Positions 18,956 through 27,301 of a stretch of 52,109 nt of DNA are shown here, piece by piece. Origin of the DNA: an uncultured Clostridia bacterium (GTDB taxonomy: Bacteria; Bacillota; Clostridia; Lachnospirales; Anaerotignaceae); NCBI GenBank assembly GCA_944378105.1, contig CALWGC010000029.1:1-52109 (forward strand), read 5' to 3'. Under the pieces are notes generated by a model that searched no databases, was not told the DNA's origin, and was given only the letters and a program-made list of their open reading frames with translations. Both the position numbers and the translations under genes were made by a program. Every line of letters begins with the position of its first letter. Positions within the stretch are counted from its first letter, which is position 1.

Positions 18956-20791
18956 ATGTGTGGCATCGTTGGTTATATTGGCAAAAAACAGGCAACACCG
19001 ATTTTGATGGAAGGCTTAAGCAAGCTGGAATACCGCGGTTATGACTCGGCCGGTGTGGCAGTGCATCATGGTGATTCCATTAAAATGGTAAAGGCCCAGG
19101 GCAAACTGGTGAATTTGGCCAAACGGTTGGAAGAAACGCCGCTTTCTGGCACGCTGGGCATTGGGCATACCCGTTGGGCCACCCACGGCGCACCCAGCGA
19201 CATCAATAGCCATCCTCACATGAGCGAGGATAAAATGATTGCCGTCGTGCATAATGGCATCATTGAAAACTATTTGGAAATCAAAGAAGAATTGGAAGCA
19301 AAAGGCTATCAGTTCCATTCGGAAACGGATACGGAAACGGTGGCACTGTTGTTGGATTATTATTATAAACGGGGAAACGATTTTTTGGAAAGCGTTTTTG
19401 CTGTGCTAGAACGGATTGAAGGGGCTTATGCCTTGGCCATTTTGTGCAAGGATGATCCCGACACCCTCATTGCAGCCAGAAAAAATTGTCCCCTGGTCAT
19501 TGGTCAGGGAGAAGGGGAAAACTTCATTGCCTCCGACATCCCGGCCTTGCTGCATCATACCAGAGACGTGTATTTCCTCGATGACCACGAAGTGGCAGTG
19601 GTCAAAGCCGATTCCATTACCATCTATAACGAGCAAAAACAGACCGTTGAGCGGGATTTGTTCCATGTGGATTGGAGTGTGGATGCGGCAGAAAAAGGCG
19701 GCTATGACCACTTTATGATCAAAGAAATCAACGAGCAGCCAAAAATTGTGCAAGAACTCATTGCACAGCGGGTGGACCGTGAAAAAGGCGAAATCCGCAT
19801 GGACGGCATTTCTTTGACCAAAGCAGACTTGGAAAAAATTGACCGCATTTATGTGGTGGCCTGCGGGACGGCATACCATGCCGGGTTATATGGCAAGTTT
19901 TTGATTGAAAAGATTTGCCGGATTCCGGTGGTGGCCGATGTGGCCAGCGAATTCCGCTATAAAGACCCCATTTTGGATGAAAAGACCTTGGTCATTGTGG
20001 TTTCCCAAAGTGGGGAGACGGCAGATACCCTGGAAGCACTGCGCATTTCCAAACGCCATGGCGCCCGGGTTTTGGCCATTGTCAATGCCGTAGGCAGCTC
20101 CATTGCCAGAGAGGCCGACGACGTATTTTATATTTTGGCTGGCCCAGAAATTTCTGTGGCATCCACCAAGGCCTTTACAGCCCAGGCGTTGTCCATGGCC
20201 CTCATTTGCAGTCACATTGCCCTGATGATGGGCCACATGACCAAAGAGGAATTTATGGCCTTGTGTGACGAATGGGAGGCATTGCCACAAAAGATTTCCC
20301 ATGTACTGCAAAAATCGCTGGTGGAAGAAGGACTGGCGAAGAAATACAAACAGAGCAAAAATGTGTTTTATATCGGCCGGGGCGTGGATTACTTCGTCAG
20401 CATGGAAAGCTCGCTGAAGCTGAAAGAAATTGCTTATTTGCACAGCGAAGCCTATGCGGCCGGAGAACTGAAGCATGGTCCCATTGCCATGATTGAAGAT
20501 AGCACATTGGTGATTGCATTGTTGACCCAAGAAGCGCTGTTTGAAAAGACGCTCAGCAACATCAAAGAAGTAAAGGCCAGAGGGGCCAAAGTCATCGCCA
20601 TCACCCAAAAAGGCAATACCACAGCCGAAGGCGAAGTAGAGGATATCATCTATATCCCCCAAAGCAGTTGGATGACGGCGCCGCTGTTGGCCAATGTGAC
20701 CACACAGCTGTTTGCGTACTATGTGGCAAAAGAATTGGGCACAGACATCGACCAGCCAAGAAACTTGGCAAAATCGGTGACGGTGGAATAA
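18956..20791 (+). CDS. glmS: Glutamine-fructose-6-phosphate aminotransferase (isomerising)
   Basis: 611 residues. It makes glucosamine 6-phosphate from fructose 6-phosphate and glutamine, the committed step of amino-sugar synthesis. The N-terminal glutaminase domain has the nucleophile Cys2 (CGIVGYIG), HTRWATHG and HNGIIEN. The isomerase half has two SIS domains (ACGTAYHAG; VVSQSGETADTLEAL; SSLKLKEIAYLHSEAYAAGE) and ends DQPRNLAKSVTVE. AAAGGAG is 12 bases from the ATG. Only 18 bases separate it from glmM, so there is no room for a glmS ribozyme. Confidence 0.97.
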   Translation: MCGIVGYIGKKQATPILMEGLSKLEYRGYDSAGVAVHHGDSIKMVKAQGKLVNLAKRLEETPLSGTLGIGHTRWATHGAPSDINSHPHMSEDKMIAVVHNGIIENYLEIKEELEAKGYQFHSETDTETVALLLDYYYKRGNDFLESVFAVLERIEGAYALAILCKDDPDTLIAARKNCPLVIGQGEGENFIASDIPALLHHTRDVYFLDDHEVAVVKADSITIYNEQKQTVERDLFHVDWSVDAAEKGGYDHFMIKEINEQPKIVQELIAQRVDREKGEIRMDGISLTKADLEKIDRIYVVACGTAYHAGLYGKFLIEKICRIPVVADVASEFRYKDPILDEKTLVIVVSQSGETADTLEALRISKRHGARVLAIVNAVGSSIAREADDVFYILAGPEISVASTKAFTAQALSMALICSHIALMMGHMTKEEFMALCDEWEALPQKISHVLQKSLVEEGLAKKYKQSKNVFYIGRGVDYFVSMESSLKLKEIAYLHSEAYAAGELKHGPIAMIEDSTLVIALLTQEALFEKTLSNIKEVKARGAKVIAITQKGNTTAEGEVEDIIYIPQSSWMTAPLLANVTTQLFAYYVAKELGTDIDQPRNLAKSVTVE

Positions 20792-20832
20792 AGCACGCAT
20801 AGAGAAAGAAAAAAAGAAAGAAACAGATAGAG

Positions 20833-20871
20833 AAAGCACCTGGCCACAAATGATGAGGCAGGTGCTTTTTT
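20833..20871 (+). terminator. Terminator after glmS
   Basis: AAAGCACCTG (20833-20842) pairs with CAGGTGCTTT (20859-20868), followed by Ts. Confidence 0.85.
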
Positions 20872-20922
20872 GTTCTTAAAAAATGTTCCGAAAAAAGTGG
20901 AGAGAGAAAGAAAAGGGGATAG

Positions 20923-20969
20923 AAAAAAGCCTCTGTACGCTGCTAGAAGCAGTGTACAGAGGCTTTTTT
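20923..20969. terminator. Bidirectional terminator between glmS and the yabE-like gene
   Basis: A stem of about 20 bp (AAAAAAGCCTCTGTACGCTGC and its complement, one G-T pair) with a 5-base loop, A-run on the left and T-run on the right. It can end transcripts from both sides. Confidence 0.92.
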
Positions 20970-21006
20970 GATTTTGTGTGTCAATGACGATGCGCTTTGT
21001 TTTCTT

Positions 21007-22011
21007 TTATTCTAAGATGTAGATGGTCACGCTGCGGCGGCCCCAAGAAAATGCATCGCTTTTTGTTTCGTAGCAAAGGTCGATTTTGTTGCCTTTGATG
21101 GCTCCGCCGGTGTCTGCGGCTACGCCGTAGCCATAACCGGGGATATATAACTGGGTGCCAAAGGGAATGACACTTGGGTCAACGGCGATGGTACCATACC
21201 CTGCTTTTGTGCCGGTGGCCGTGATGCCGGTGCAGCCAGCGTCATAAGGCGTATAGCCGGTGGCCTGCACTTGCAGTGCCGCCGTGTAGGCAATGCCGTT
21301 GATTTCACCGGCCGTGCTGGTGGATGCAGCAGCCACTTCCGGTTCTTTGGTCCCAATTTCAATGATTTCTGTCACAGGTGCTTTTAACACCGTTTCTTCA
21401 CTGGTTTCGCTGGAAACCAGCTTACCGCCTTCGTAAATGGTTGTTACGGTGATTTGGGACTGACCAACTTGACCGGCTTGCTTCACACGCCGGGTGCCTT
21501 TTTCCAGTTGGTCGTTTTCCACTTCTTCCGTTTCATAGGGAATTTCTTTCACTTGGGTGGAAACGGTTTCTTTTGCAGTTGTTACAGAAATGGTCATTTT
21601 TTCTTTCAGCTTATCGTTGGTGGAAGCTCCTTCCAAGGTATATTCCGCTGGAAGAGAATCCTTGTTTTCGTCTAAACATTCGCCAATGGTGTTGCTTGTG
21701 GTATAAATCATCCGGGGAGAACCGTCCACTTCCAAAACCACCGGAAAGGCTTCGGTGATAGTGATGGTGTTTTTTTCTTTCAATTCGGTTTCTCTGGATG
21801 GAGAAAGAATATCTTCCTCTTTGACATCAATGTCAACTTCTTCTAAAAAATCTTCTACTGTTTGTGCTGTTGTGGTGTAGGTGTCTGTGCTGTCCGCAGT
21901 GATTACGGTTACCTGTTTTTCATTTTCGTCTGCGCTGTATGCGGATACCGTGCCGCATAAGGTTGCCAGAGCTAAAATCACCAAACAAAGCACACGCAAT
22001 TGTTTTGTCAT
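21007..22011 (-). CDS. YabE-like G5/3D-domain cell-wall protein
   Basis: 334 residues. A signal peptide (MTKQLRVLCLVILALATLCG, cleavage near 24-26) exports it. Two DUF348 repeats follow (about 33-80 and 88-135), then a G5 domain (about 145-225) and a C-terminal 3D domain (about 245-334) with its three aspartates: Asp277 (VDPS), Asp300 (ADTGG) and Asp311 (KIDLC). The 3D domain resembles MltA-type lytic transglycosylases; proteins of this design (YabE, Rpf-like) remodel peptidoglycan, often in growth resumption. AGGAGG lies 6 bases before the ATG at 22011; a longer frame to 22149 lies inside the leader. Confidence 0.92.
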   Translation of the reverse strand: MTKQLRVLCLVILALATLCGTVSAYSADENEKQVTVITADSTDTYTTTAQTVEDFLEEVDIDVKEEDILSPSRETELKEKNTITITEAFPVVLEVDGSPRMIYTTSNTIGECLDENKDSLPAEYTLEGASTNDKLKEKMTISVTTAKETVSTQVKEIPYETEEVENDQLEKGTRRVKQAGQVGQSQITVTTIYEGGKLVSSETSEETVLKAPVTEIIEIGTKEPEVAAASTSTAGEINGIAYTAALQVQATGYTPYDAGCTGITATGTKAGYGTIAVDPSVIPFGTQLYIPGYGYGVAADTGGAIKGNKIDLCYETKSDAFSWGRRSVTIYILE

Positions 22012-22028
22012 TTTTACCTCCTCAGATC

Positions 22029-22142
22029 TTTGGGGCCAATCAAAAATTTGACGGTAAGCTGAAAAAGTACGCCCCAAATTTCTTCTTAGTTTATTATTGA
22101 CCATTTTGTATGAAGCGGATTTGTATGGGAAGTAACCTTCCC
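22029..22142 (-). promoter_or_regulatory. Structured leader of the yabE-like gene
   Basis: The 150-base leader holds two stems: GGGAAG/CTTCCC (22127-22142, 4-base loop) near its start, and TTTGGGGC (22029-22036) with GCCCCAAA (22071-22078), which encloses 34 bases and ends 9 bases before the ribosome site. This suggests control of translation or RNA stability. It was not recognised as the c-di-AMP (ydaO) riboswitch, which controls related genes elsewhere. Confidence 0.45.
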
Positions 22143-22160
22143 GTTTCACTTACGGTGCTT

Positions 22161-22189
22161 ATTTTAACACATTCGTAATAATTTTGCAA
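22161..22189 (-). promoter_or_regulatory. Promoter of the yabE-like gene
   Basis: On the minus strand TTGCAA (22184-22189) and TAAAAT (22161-22166) are 17 bases apart, 150 bases before the start. Confidence 0.7.
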
Positions 22190-22683
22190 TCAAATTGAGC
22201 CAAAATCGCGCCAATCCGTAATCTTTTGTAAAAGTTGAATGGAATTTTTCCAGTTTGTTCGCGAAAAAATCGAAGGATATGTGAACAATGAGCAAGCGTA
22301 ATTTTTTACCTTTGGTAGATTTCACAATAAAAAATGGAAGCAAATAGAAAAAATGGAATAAATTTTACAGTTAAATTTGGCAAACAGGAGAACAGAAAAA
22401 AAGAGTTTTTCCTAGAAAAAACAAGGGTACAGGCCAAAAAGTCTTGATTTTTTGGGAAAAAGTGGGGGAAGGAAGAAAGAAAATACAATGTTTTTGCGCA
22501 AAAGGGGAGAAAGTTCTTGGTCTACTTTGAAAGAAAAAAATAGACAAAAAAAGGAAAAGAAAGGAAAGAAAAGAAGTGGTTTTAGCAAAACAAAGGAAAA
22601 ATTGCTTGTGATATTTGCAAGGGAAGAAAAGGCTTTCCAAAGAGAATGAAAAAAACGGTTCTATTTTTCCATTTTGTTTAGAA
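22190..22683. other. Long AT-rich gap with a purine-loaded tract
   Basis: About 500 bases without a convincing gene. From about 22370 to 22650 the plus strand is almost entirely A and G with few C, which leaves long but low-complexity open frames on both strands (Lys-rich on plus, Phe/Ser-rich on minus), none with proper ribosome-site placement. Nothing else was recognised. Confidence 0.6.
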
Positions 22684-22684
22684 T

Positions 22685-22720
22685 AAAAAAGCGGCAAAAG
22701 CAGAATCTGCTTTGCCGCAT
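22685..22720 (-). terminator. Terminator after tatD
   Basis: GCGGCAAAAGCAGA and TCTGCTTTGCCGC form a stem of about 13 bp with one bulge; read leftward it ends in a T-run (A-run at 22685-22690). Confidence 0.88.
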
Positions 22721-22727
22721 CGTGAGA

Positions 22728-23504
22728 TTAAAGTGGATTTTTTCCGCCAAAAAACAAATCCAGACCGTTTTGTTTGGTGATGCTTGCCACCTCTTCGACG
22801 GTGATGCCTTTGATTTGGGCCATTTTTTCGGCCACATGAATCAGTAAAGACGAGTCGTTTCGCTCGCCGCGATGGGGTACCGGCGCCAAATAAGGGCAGT
22901 CGGTTTCCAGCACCAAGCGGTGGATGTCGATGGCCTTGACCACTTCCACCAATTTTTTTGCATTATTATAGGTAAGAACACCGCCAATGCCCAAATAAAA
23001 GCCCATCTGAACATAGGCTTCGGCCATTTCCACGCTGCCGCTATAGCAGTGGATGACGCCTTTATGGATGTTGCTTTGGGCAATCATATCAAAGCATTCC
23101 TGGGCGGCGTCCCGGCTATGGATGATGATGGGTAAGTCCAACTCTTGGGCCAGGCCCAACTGCTCATCAAACCAATAACGTTGGGCCTTGCGAGGGGAAT
23201 TGTCATAGTAATAATCCAGACCGATTTCGCCGATGGCCACCACCTTTTCTTCTTCCAAGGCGGCCCGTTTTAACGTGAATAAGTCTTCTTCGGTCATGTC
23301 CTTGGCGTTATGGGGATGAACGCCGACGGCGGTATAAAGAAAGGGGTATTGCTTGGCCAGGGCCAAACCGCTTTTGACCGCTTTCATGCTTTCGCCGGAA
23401 TTAACAATCAAGTCTACGCCGTTTTGATGGATGCGTGGCAATAATTCGTCCCGGTCGGCTTTGAAGCGGGGATCGTCATAATGTGCATGGGTATCAAAAA
23501 ACAT
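22728..23504 (-). CDS. tatD: TatD family metal-dependent hydrolase
   Basis: 258 residues, the usual TatD length. The amidohydrolase fold is shown by HxH (THAH, residues 5-8), EIGLDYYY, IIHSRDA, GVIHCYSG and VLETDCPYL, which together hold two metal ions. TatD proteins are cytoplasmic DNases (3'-5' exonuclease or AP activity) implicated in DNA repair. AGGAGG lies about 6 bases before the ATG. It lies downstream of metG, as in many Firmicutes, with a terminator hairpin between that may reduce read-through. Confidence 0.93.
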   Translation of the reverse strand: MFFDTHAHYDDPRFKADRDELLPRIHQNGVDLIVNSGESMKAVKSGLALAKQYPFLYTAVGVHPHNAKDMTEEDLFTLKRAALEEEKVVAIGEIGLDYYYDNSPRKAQRYWFDEQLGLAQELDLPIIIHSRDAAQECFDMIAQSNIHKGVIHCYSGSVEMAEAYVQMGFYLGIGGVLTYNNAKKLVEVVKAIDIHRLVLETDCPYLAPVPHRGERNDSSLLIHVAEKMAQIKGITVEEVASITKQNGLDLFFGGKNPL

Positions 23505-23544
23505 AAAAACCTCCTGTTGCTTTCTGGAAAAATGGGCCAGAATG

Positions 23545-23578
23545 AAAACTCTGCTACCCCAAAGAGGGATAGCAGAGC
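23545..23578 (-). terminator. Hairpin terminator between metG and tatD
   Basis: CTCTGCTACCCC (23549-23560) pairs with GGGATAGCAGAG (23566-23577); leftward it ends in TTTT only, so partial read-through into tatD is plausible. Confidence 0.7.
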
Positions 23579-23589
23579 AGAAAAAACAG

Positions 23590-25557
23590 TTATCTTACTT
23601 CGCTGCCGCTGGCAACACCTTTGTCGTCTGTTACCAAAGACAAGTTGCCGTCGGCATCTTCGGCACAAAGGATCATGCCGTGGGATACTTCGCCCATCAT
23701 TTTTCTTGGCGCCAAGTTGGCAACGATGACCACTTTTTTGCCCACCATTTCTTCTGGGGTATAGTATTTGGCGATACCGGAGAGAATGATGCGGGTTTCA
23801 TCGCCTACTTTGATGGTGTTTTTCAGCAGTTTTTTGGAGCCTTTGACTGCTTCGCTGGCGATGACTTCGCCGGTCAAAAGTTGCACTTTGGCAAAGTCGT
23901 CGATGGTGATTTGAGGTACGGCTTCGGCGGTTTCTTCTTCCGCTTTTTTGGCCATCTGGTTTGCAATGCTTTCGGCCTGGGCGGCTTTCAAGGCTGCATC
24001 CAGTTCTTCCAGTTCTTTTTTCATATCAATACGAGGGAAGAGAGATTCGCCTTTGGTGGCGGTGAAATCTCTGGCCAAAAGACCCCATTGTTTCGTGCTT
24101 TCCCAAGAAGTCAGACGGTCGTCTGTGATGTTCAGCTGCTGCCAGATGAGGCCAGGCGCTTTGGTCATGAAAGGCTGAAGCAAAATGGAAATGATACGAA
24201 TGCTTTCGGCGATGTTATACAAAACGCCGGCCAGTTTTGCCTGGTTAGCTTCCTCTTTGCAAAGCACCCAAGGCTGGATTTCGTCGATATATTTATTGGT
24301 GCGGCGAATCAGTACCCACAGTTCGCTCAAAGCGTCGCTAAAGAGCATTTTGTCCATGTAGCCTTCAAATTTTTCCACAGTAGTAGAAGCCGTTTTGATC
24401 AAGTCCAGATCAAACTCGGTGCTTTCTTGGTCATAAGGCAGTGTGCCGCCGAAATATTTTTCGATCATGCCCACGGTACGGCTGACCAAGTTCCCCAGGT
24501 CGTTGGCCAGGTCGGAGTTGATGCGCTGGATCAACGATTCGTTGGTGAAGTTGCCGTCTTGACCGAAGGCCACTTCTCTTAACAGGAAATAACGGATGGC
24601 ATCGAGGCCATAACGTTCCACCAGTACTTTTGGGTCCACCACGTTGCCCTTGGATTTACTCATTTTGCCGCCATCGATGATGAGCCAGCCATGGCCAAAG
24701 ACTTGTTTTGGCAACGGCAGATCCAGCGCCATCAGCATGGCAGGCCAGATGATGGTATGGAAACGAACGATTTCTTTGCCCACCAGGTGGATATCAGCTG
24801 GCCAGTATTTTTGATACAGGCTGTCATCGTCGCTGCCATAGCCCAGGGCCGTGATATAGTTGGACAGGGCGTCTACCCATACATAAACAATGTGGCCGGG
24901 GTCGAATTCCACAGGAATCCCCCAGCTAAAAGAAGTACGGCTGACACAAAGGTCTTCCAGGCCGGGTTTTAAGAAGTTAGAAATCATTTCTGTTTGACGG
25001 CTTTGTGGAGAAATGAAGCCAGGATGTTCTTCAATGTGTTTGATCAAAGCGTCTTGATATTTGGAAAGACGGAAGAAATAGCTTTCTTCTTTTACTTTTT
25101 CCACTTCGCGGCCACAGTCTGGGCATTTGCCGTCTACCAGCTGATGTTCAGTGAAGAACGTTTCGCAAGGGGTGCAGTACCAGCCTTCGTATTCGGATTT
25201 ATAGATATCGCCTTTGTCATACAGGGCTTTGAAGATTTTTTGAACGGCTTTGACATGATAGTCATCGGTGGTACGGATGAATTTATCATAGGAGATGTCC
25301 AGAGAGTGCCACAAGTCCTTGATACCGCTGACCACTTTGTCTACATATTCTTTGGGCGTAACGCCTTGACTGGTGGCAATGCGTTCAATTTTTTGACCGT
25401 GTTCGTCGGTACCGGTCAAAAACATGACGTCATATCCGCGCAGTCTTTTATACCGTGCCATGGCATCTGCCGCAACGGTGCAATAAGAATGACCGATGTG
25501 CAGTTTATCACTGGGATAATAAATCGGGGTGGTGATATAAAACTTTTCTTTTTCCAA
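23590..25557 (-). CDS. metG: Methionyl-tRNA synthetase
   Basis: 655 residues of the class I enzyme that charges tRNA-Met. HIGH box (KLHIGHSY) and KMSKS box (GGKMSKSKGN) are intact. A zinc-binding knuckle CTPC...CPDC lies at about 127-147, the one-knuckle form used by Bacillus and Thermus. The C-terminal domain of about 110 residues (DFAKVQLLTGEVI onward) is the EMAP/Trbp111-like tRNA-binding domain. The start is TTG at 25557, shortly after GGAGGG. No T-box precedes it, although ileS in the same window has one. Confidence 0.96.
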   Translation of the reverse strand: MEKEKFYITTPIYYPSDKLHIGHSYCTVAADAMARYKRLRGYDVMFLTGTDEHGQKIERIATSQGVTPKEYVDKVVSGIKDLWHSLDISYDKFIRTTDDYHVKAVQKIFKALYDKGDIYKSEYEGWYCTPCETFFTEHQLVDGKCPDCGREVEKVKEESYFFRLSKYQDALIKHIEEHPGFISPQSRQTEMISNFLKPGLEDLCVSRTSFSWGIPVEFDPGHIVYVWVDALSNYITALGYGSDDDSLYQKYWPADIHLVGKEIVRFHTIIWPAMLMALDLPLPKQVFGHGWLIIDGGKMSKSKGNVVDPKVLVERYGLDAIRYFLLREVAFGQDGNFTNESLIQRINSDLANDLGNLVSRTVGMIEKYFGGTLPYDQESTEFDLDLIKTASTTVEKFEGYMDKMLFSDALSELWVLIRRTNKYIDEIQPWVLCKEEANQAKLAGVLYNIAESIRIISILLQPFMTKAPGLIWQQLNITDDRLTSWESTKQWGLLARDFTATKGESLFPRIDMKKELEELDAALKAAQAESIANQMAKKAEEETAEAVPQITIDDFAKVQLLTGEVIASEAVKGSKKLLKNTIKVGDETRIILSGIAKYYTPEEMVGKKVVIVANLAPRKMMGEVSHGMILCAEDADGNLSLVTDDKGVASGSEVR

Positions 25558-25608
25558 AACAATCCCTCCATATTATAGGCTTTTTTGCGATTCTGTCACC
25601 ATAGGGTT

Positions 25609-25637
25609 ATTATAGCCGTTTTGGAACAAAAATGCAA
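25609..25637 (-). promoter_or_regulatory. Promoter of metG
   Basis: On the minus strand TTGCAT (25632-25637) and consensus TATAAT (25609-25614), 17-base spacer; the leader is about 45 bases. Confidence 0.8.
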
Positions 25638-25756
25638 AAAAAAAGTGAATGAATTTGAATTTTTGACCAGGTATTGAAAAAAATACAAAATATGGCCTAA
25701 AATTGTGGCTTTTGGTGGAAAAACCACTGGTTTTGAACCGTTTATTCTGCATTATT

Positions 25757-25785
25757 TTGGTTTGCAAATGCTGACTGGTTATGAT
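25757..25785 (+). promoter_or_regulatory. Promoter of the HPr-like gene
   Basis: TTGGTT (25757-25762) and TATGAT (25780-25785), 17-base spacer, 42 bases before the start. Confidence 0.6.
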
Positions 25786-25827
25786 AACATGAAATCAACG
25801 AAAAGTAACAGAAAAACATGGGGGGAA

Positions 25828-26094
25828 ATGACTGTGGTTGAACAAAAAGTACGAATTTTGAACAAAGTCGGTATCCATGCAGCCGCTTCCGCACAGTTTG
25901 TTGCATTTACACACCAATTTCGTGATGAAATTTATCTAGTGAAAGATAATCAAACAGCAAATGCCAAAAGTTTGCTCAATTTGCTGATGTTGGGTTTGGA
26001 TTGCGGCAGTGAAGTGCTGGTGCGGGTGGAAGGCCCGACGGAAGAAAAGACATTAAAACGGGTTTTATTCTATATTGAAAATATGGATGATTGA
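25828..26094 (+). CDS. HPr-like phosphocarrier with altered active site
   Basis: 88 residues with the length and pattern of HPr, the PTS phosphocarrier. The phosphorylatable histidine is kept (His17 in KVGIHAAASAQF, equal to His15 of B. subtilis HPr) and a serine stands at the regulatory position (Ser48 in AKSLLNLLMLG, equal to Ser46). The Arg and Pro that normally follow the histidine (HARP) are both Ala here. It may be a specialised or regulatory HPr paralogue, not the main sugar PTS carrier. GGGGG lies directly before the ATG at 25828; the longer frame from 25705 spans the promoter. It stands alone, with its own promoter and terminator. Confidence 0.85.
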   Translation: MTVVEQKVRILNKVGIHAAASAQFVAFTHQFRDEIYLVKDNQTANAKSLLNLLMLGLDCGSEVLVRVEGPTEEKTLKRVLFYIENMDD

Positions 26095-26126
26095 GACAAA
26101 AAAAGCTCCTTATGTAAAAAAAATGT

Positions 26127-26167
26127 AAAGCACCGCAAGGCGATGGGCCAAATTGCGGTGCTTTTTT
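26127..26167 (+). terminator. Terminator after the HPr-like gene
   Basis: AAAGCACCGCAA (26127-26138) pairs with TTGCGGTGCTTT (26153-26164), then Ts. Confidence 0.9.
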
Positions 26168-26289
26168 CATGTTCTCTCCGGCAGAAATTTTACAAAAAAA
26201 TGAAAAAAACAACAAAGTAGATTTTACATCTCTGTTTTACCATATCACCTGTAAATCAAAAAGAGATACAACAAAGGAGAGAAGAAAAA

Positions 26290-27240
26290 ATGAAAAGAAT
26301 GTTGAAATTTACCATGGCTTTGGTACTGGCTGCATCGGTATTTGCTGGTTGCTCTGCAAGCTCCACCGAAACCACCGAAACCACTGGAACTACGGAAACG
26401 ACTGAAACAACAGAATCTACCGAAACGACAGAAGCAACCGAAGAAACCACGGGGGCTATGGAAGGCGCCATCACCGTTGTTTCCAGAGAAGATGGTTCCG
26501 GCACCAGAGGCGCTTTTGTGGAACTGTTTGGGGTAGAACAGGAAAATGAAGCTGGCGAAAAAGAAGATATGACCACTTTGGATGCCATCATCACCAACTC
26601 CACTTCTGTTATGATGACCACCGTGGCCGGCGATCCAGCTGCCATTGGGTACATTTCTTTGGGTTCTTTGAATGATACAGTAAAAGCAGTCAATGTAGAC
26701 GGCGCTGAAGCTAGTGTAGAAACCATCAAATCTGGCGAATATAAAGTATCCCGTCCATTTAATGTAGTGAAAAAAGGCGAACTGAGCGAAGCTGCACAGG
26801 ATTTCTTGAACTTTATCTTGAGCACCGAAGGCCAGGCCATTGCAGAAGAAAATGGTTATATTCCTAACGACGGCACCGAAGCATTTGCCGGCGGTAATGT
26901 AAGCGGCAAAGTGGTTGTGATGGGTTCTTCCTCTGTAACTCCAGTGATGGAAAAATGGAAAGAAGGTTACATTGCCATCAACCCAAATGTGGAAATTGAA
27001 GTACAACAAAGCGACTCTACCACTGGTGTAAACTCTGTACTGGAAGGCATTTGCGACTTGGGTATGGCTTCTCGTGCCCTCAAAGACAGTGAAGTAGAAG
27101 GCGGCGCAGAAGGCATTGTGGCAGCAACCGACGGGATTGCAGTCATTGTCAACAACGAAAACCCAATCAGCGATATCAGCAGCGAAACCGTGAAAAACAT
27201 CTTCGTAGGCGATATCACCGACTGGTCTGAAGTTCAGTAA
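26290..27240 (+). CDS. pstS: Phosphate-binding lipoprotein PstS, circularly permuted
   Basis: 316 residues. A lipoprotein signal with lipobox VFAGC (Cys21) anchors it to the membrane. A linker of about 37 residues made of Thr-Thr-Glu-like repeats follows. The PBP-fold halves are in swapped order. The half that ends ordinary PstS (VVSREDGSGTRGAF, AAIGYISLGSLND, YKVSRPFN) comes first (about 60-200). The half that starts ordinary PstS (GSSSVTPVMEKW, QQSDSTTGVNSV, DLGMASRALKDSE, DGIAVIVNNENP, IFVGDITDWSEV) comes last (about 207-316). It should bind phosphate outside the membrane and feed PstCAB. AAAGGAG precedes the ATG. Confidence 0.92.
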   Translation: MKRMLKFTMALVLAASVFAGCSASSTETTETTGTTETTETTESTETTEATEETTGAMEGAITVVSREDGSGTRGAFVELFGVEQENEAGEKEDMTTLDAIITNSTSVMMTTVAGDPAAIGYISLGSLNDTVKAVNVDGAEASVETIKSGEYKVSRPFNVVKKGELSEAAQDFLNFILSTEGQAIAEENGYIPNDGTEAFAGGNVSGKVVVMGSSSVTPVMEKWKEGYIAINPNVEIEVQQSDSTTGVNSVLEGICDLGMASRALKDSEVEGGAEGIVAATDGIAVIVNNENPISDISSETVKNIFVGDITDWSEVQ

Positions 27241-27253
27241 GACATGGAAAATC

Positions 27254-27287
27254 AAAAAAAGGGGAGCCGAACGTGCTCCCTTTTTTT
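27254..27287 (+). terminator. Intra-operon hairpin between pstS and pstC
   Basis: GGGGAGC (27261-27267) pairs with GCTCCC (27275-27280), flanked by seven As and seven Ts. It likely stops most transcripts after pstS, giving more binding protein than permease; the ribosome site of pstC follows directly. Confidence 0.8.
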
Positions 27288-27301
27288 GGGAGGTTACGAA
27301 G

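Noticed and set aside
22371..22697. Phe/Ser-rich frame (minus) and Lys-rich frame 22452-22649 (plus)
   Set aside because: Both result from the purine-rich tract; low complexity and no suitable ribosome sites.
23542..24582. 346-residue plus-strand frame opposite metG
   Set aside because: Phe/Gly/Asp-rich reverse-complement artefact; metG on the other strand is unambiguous.
25558..25608. T-box or SAM riboswitch before metG
   Set aside because: The leader is only about 45 bases and has no T-box sequence or extended structure.
26188..26256. Pho-box array upstream of pstS
   Set aside because: TTTTACA-like words occur at 26188, 26222 and 26235, but the spacing is irregular and the region is AT-rich, so I do not call it.
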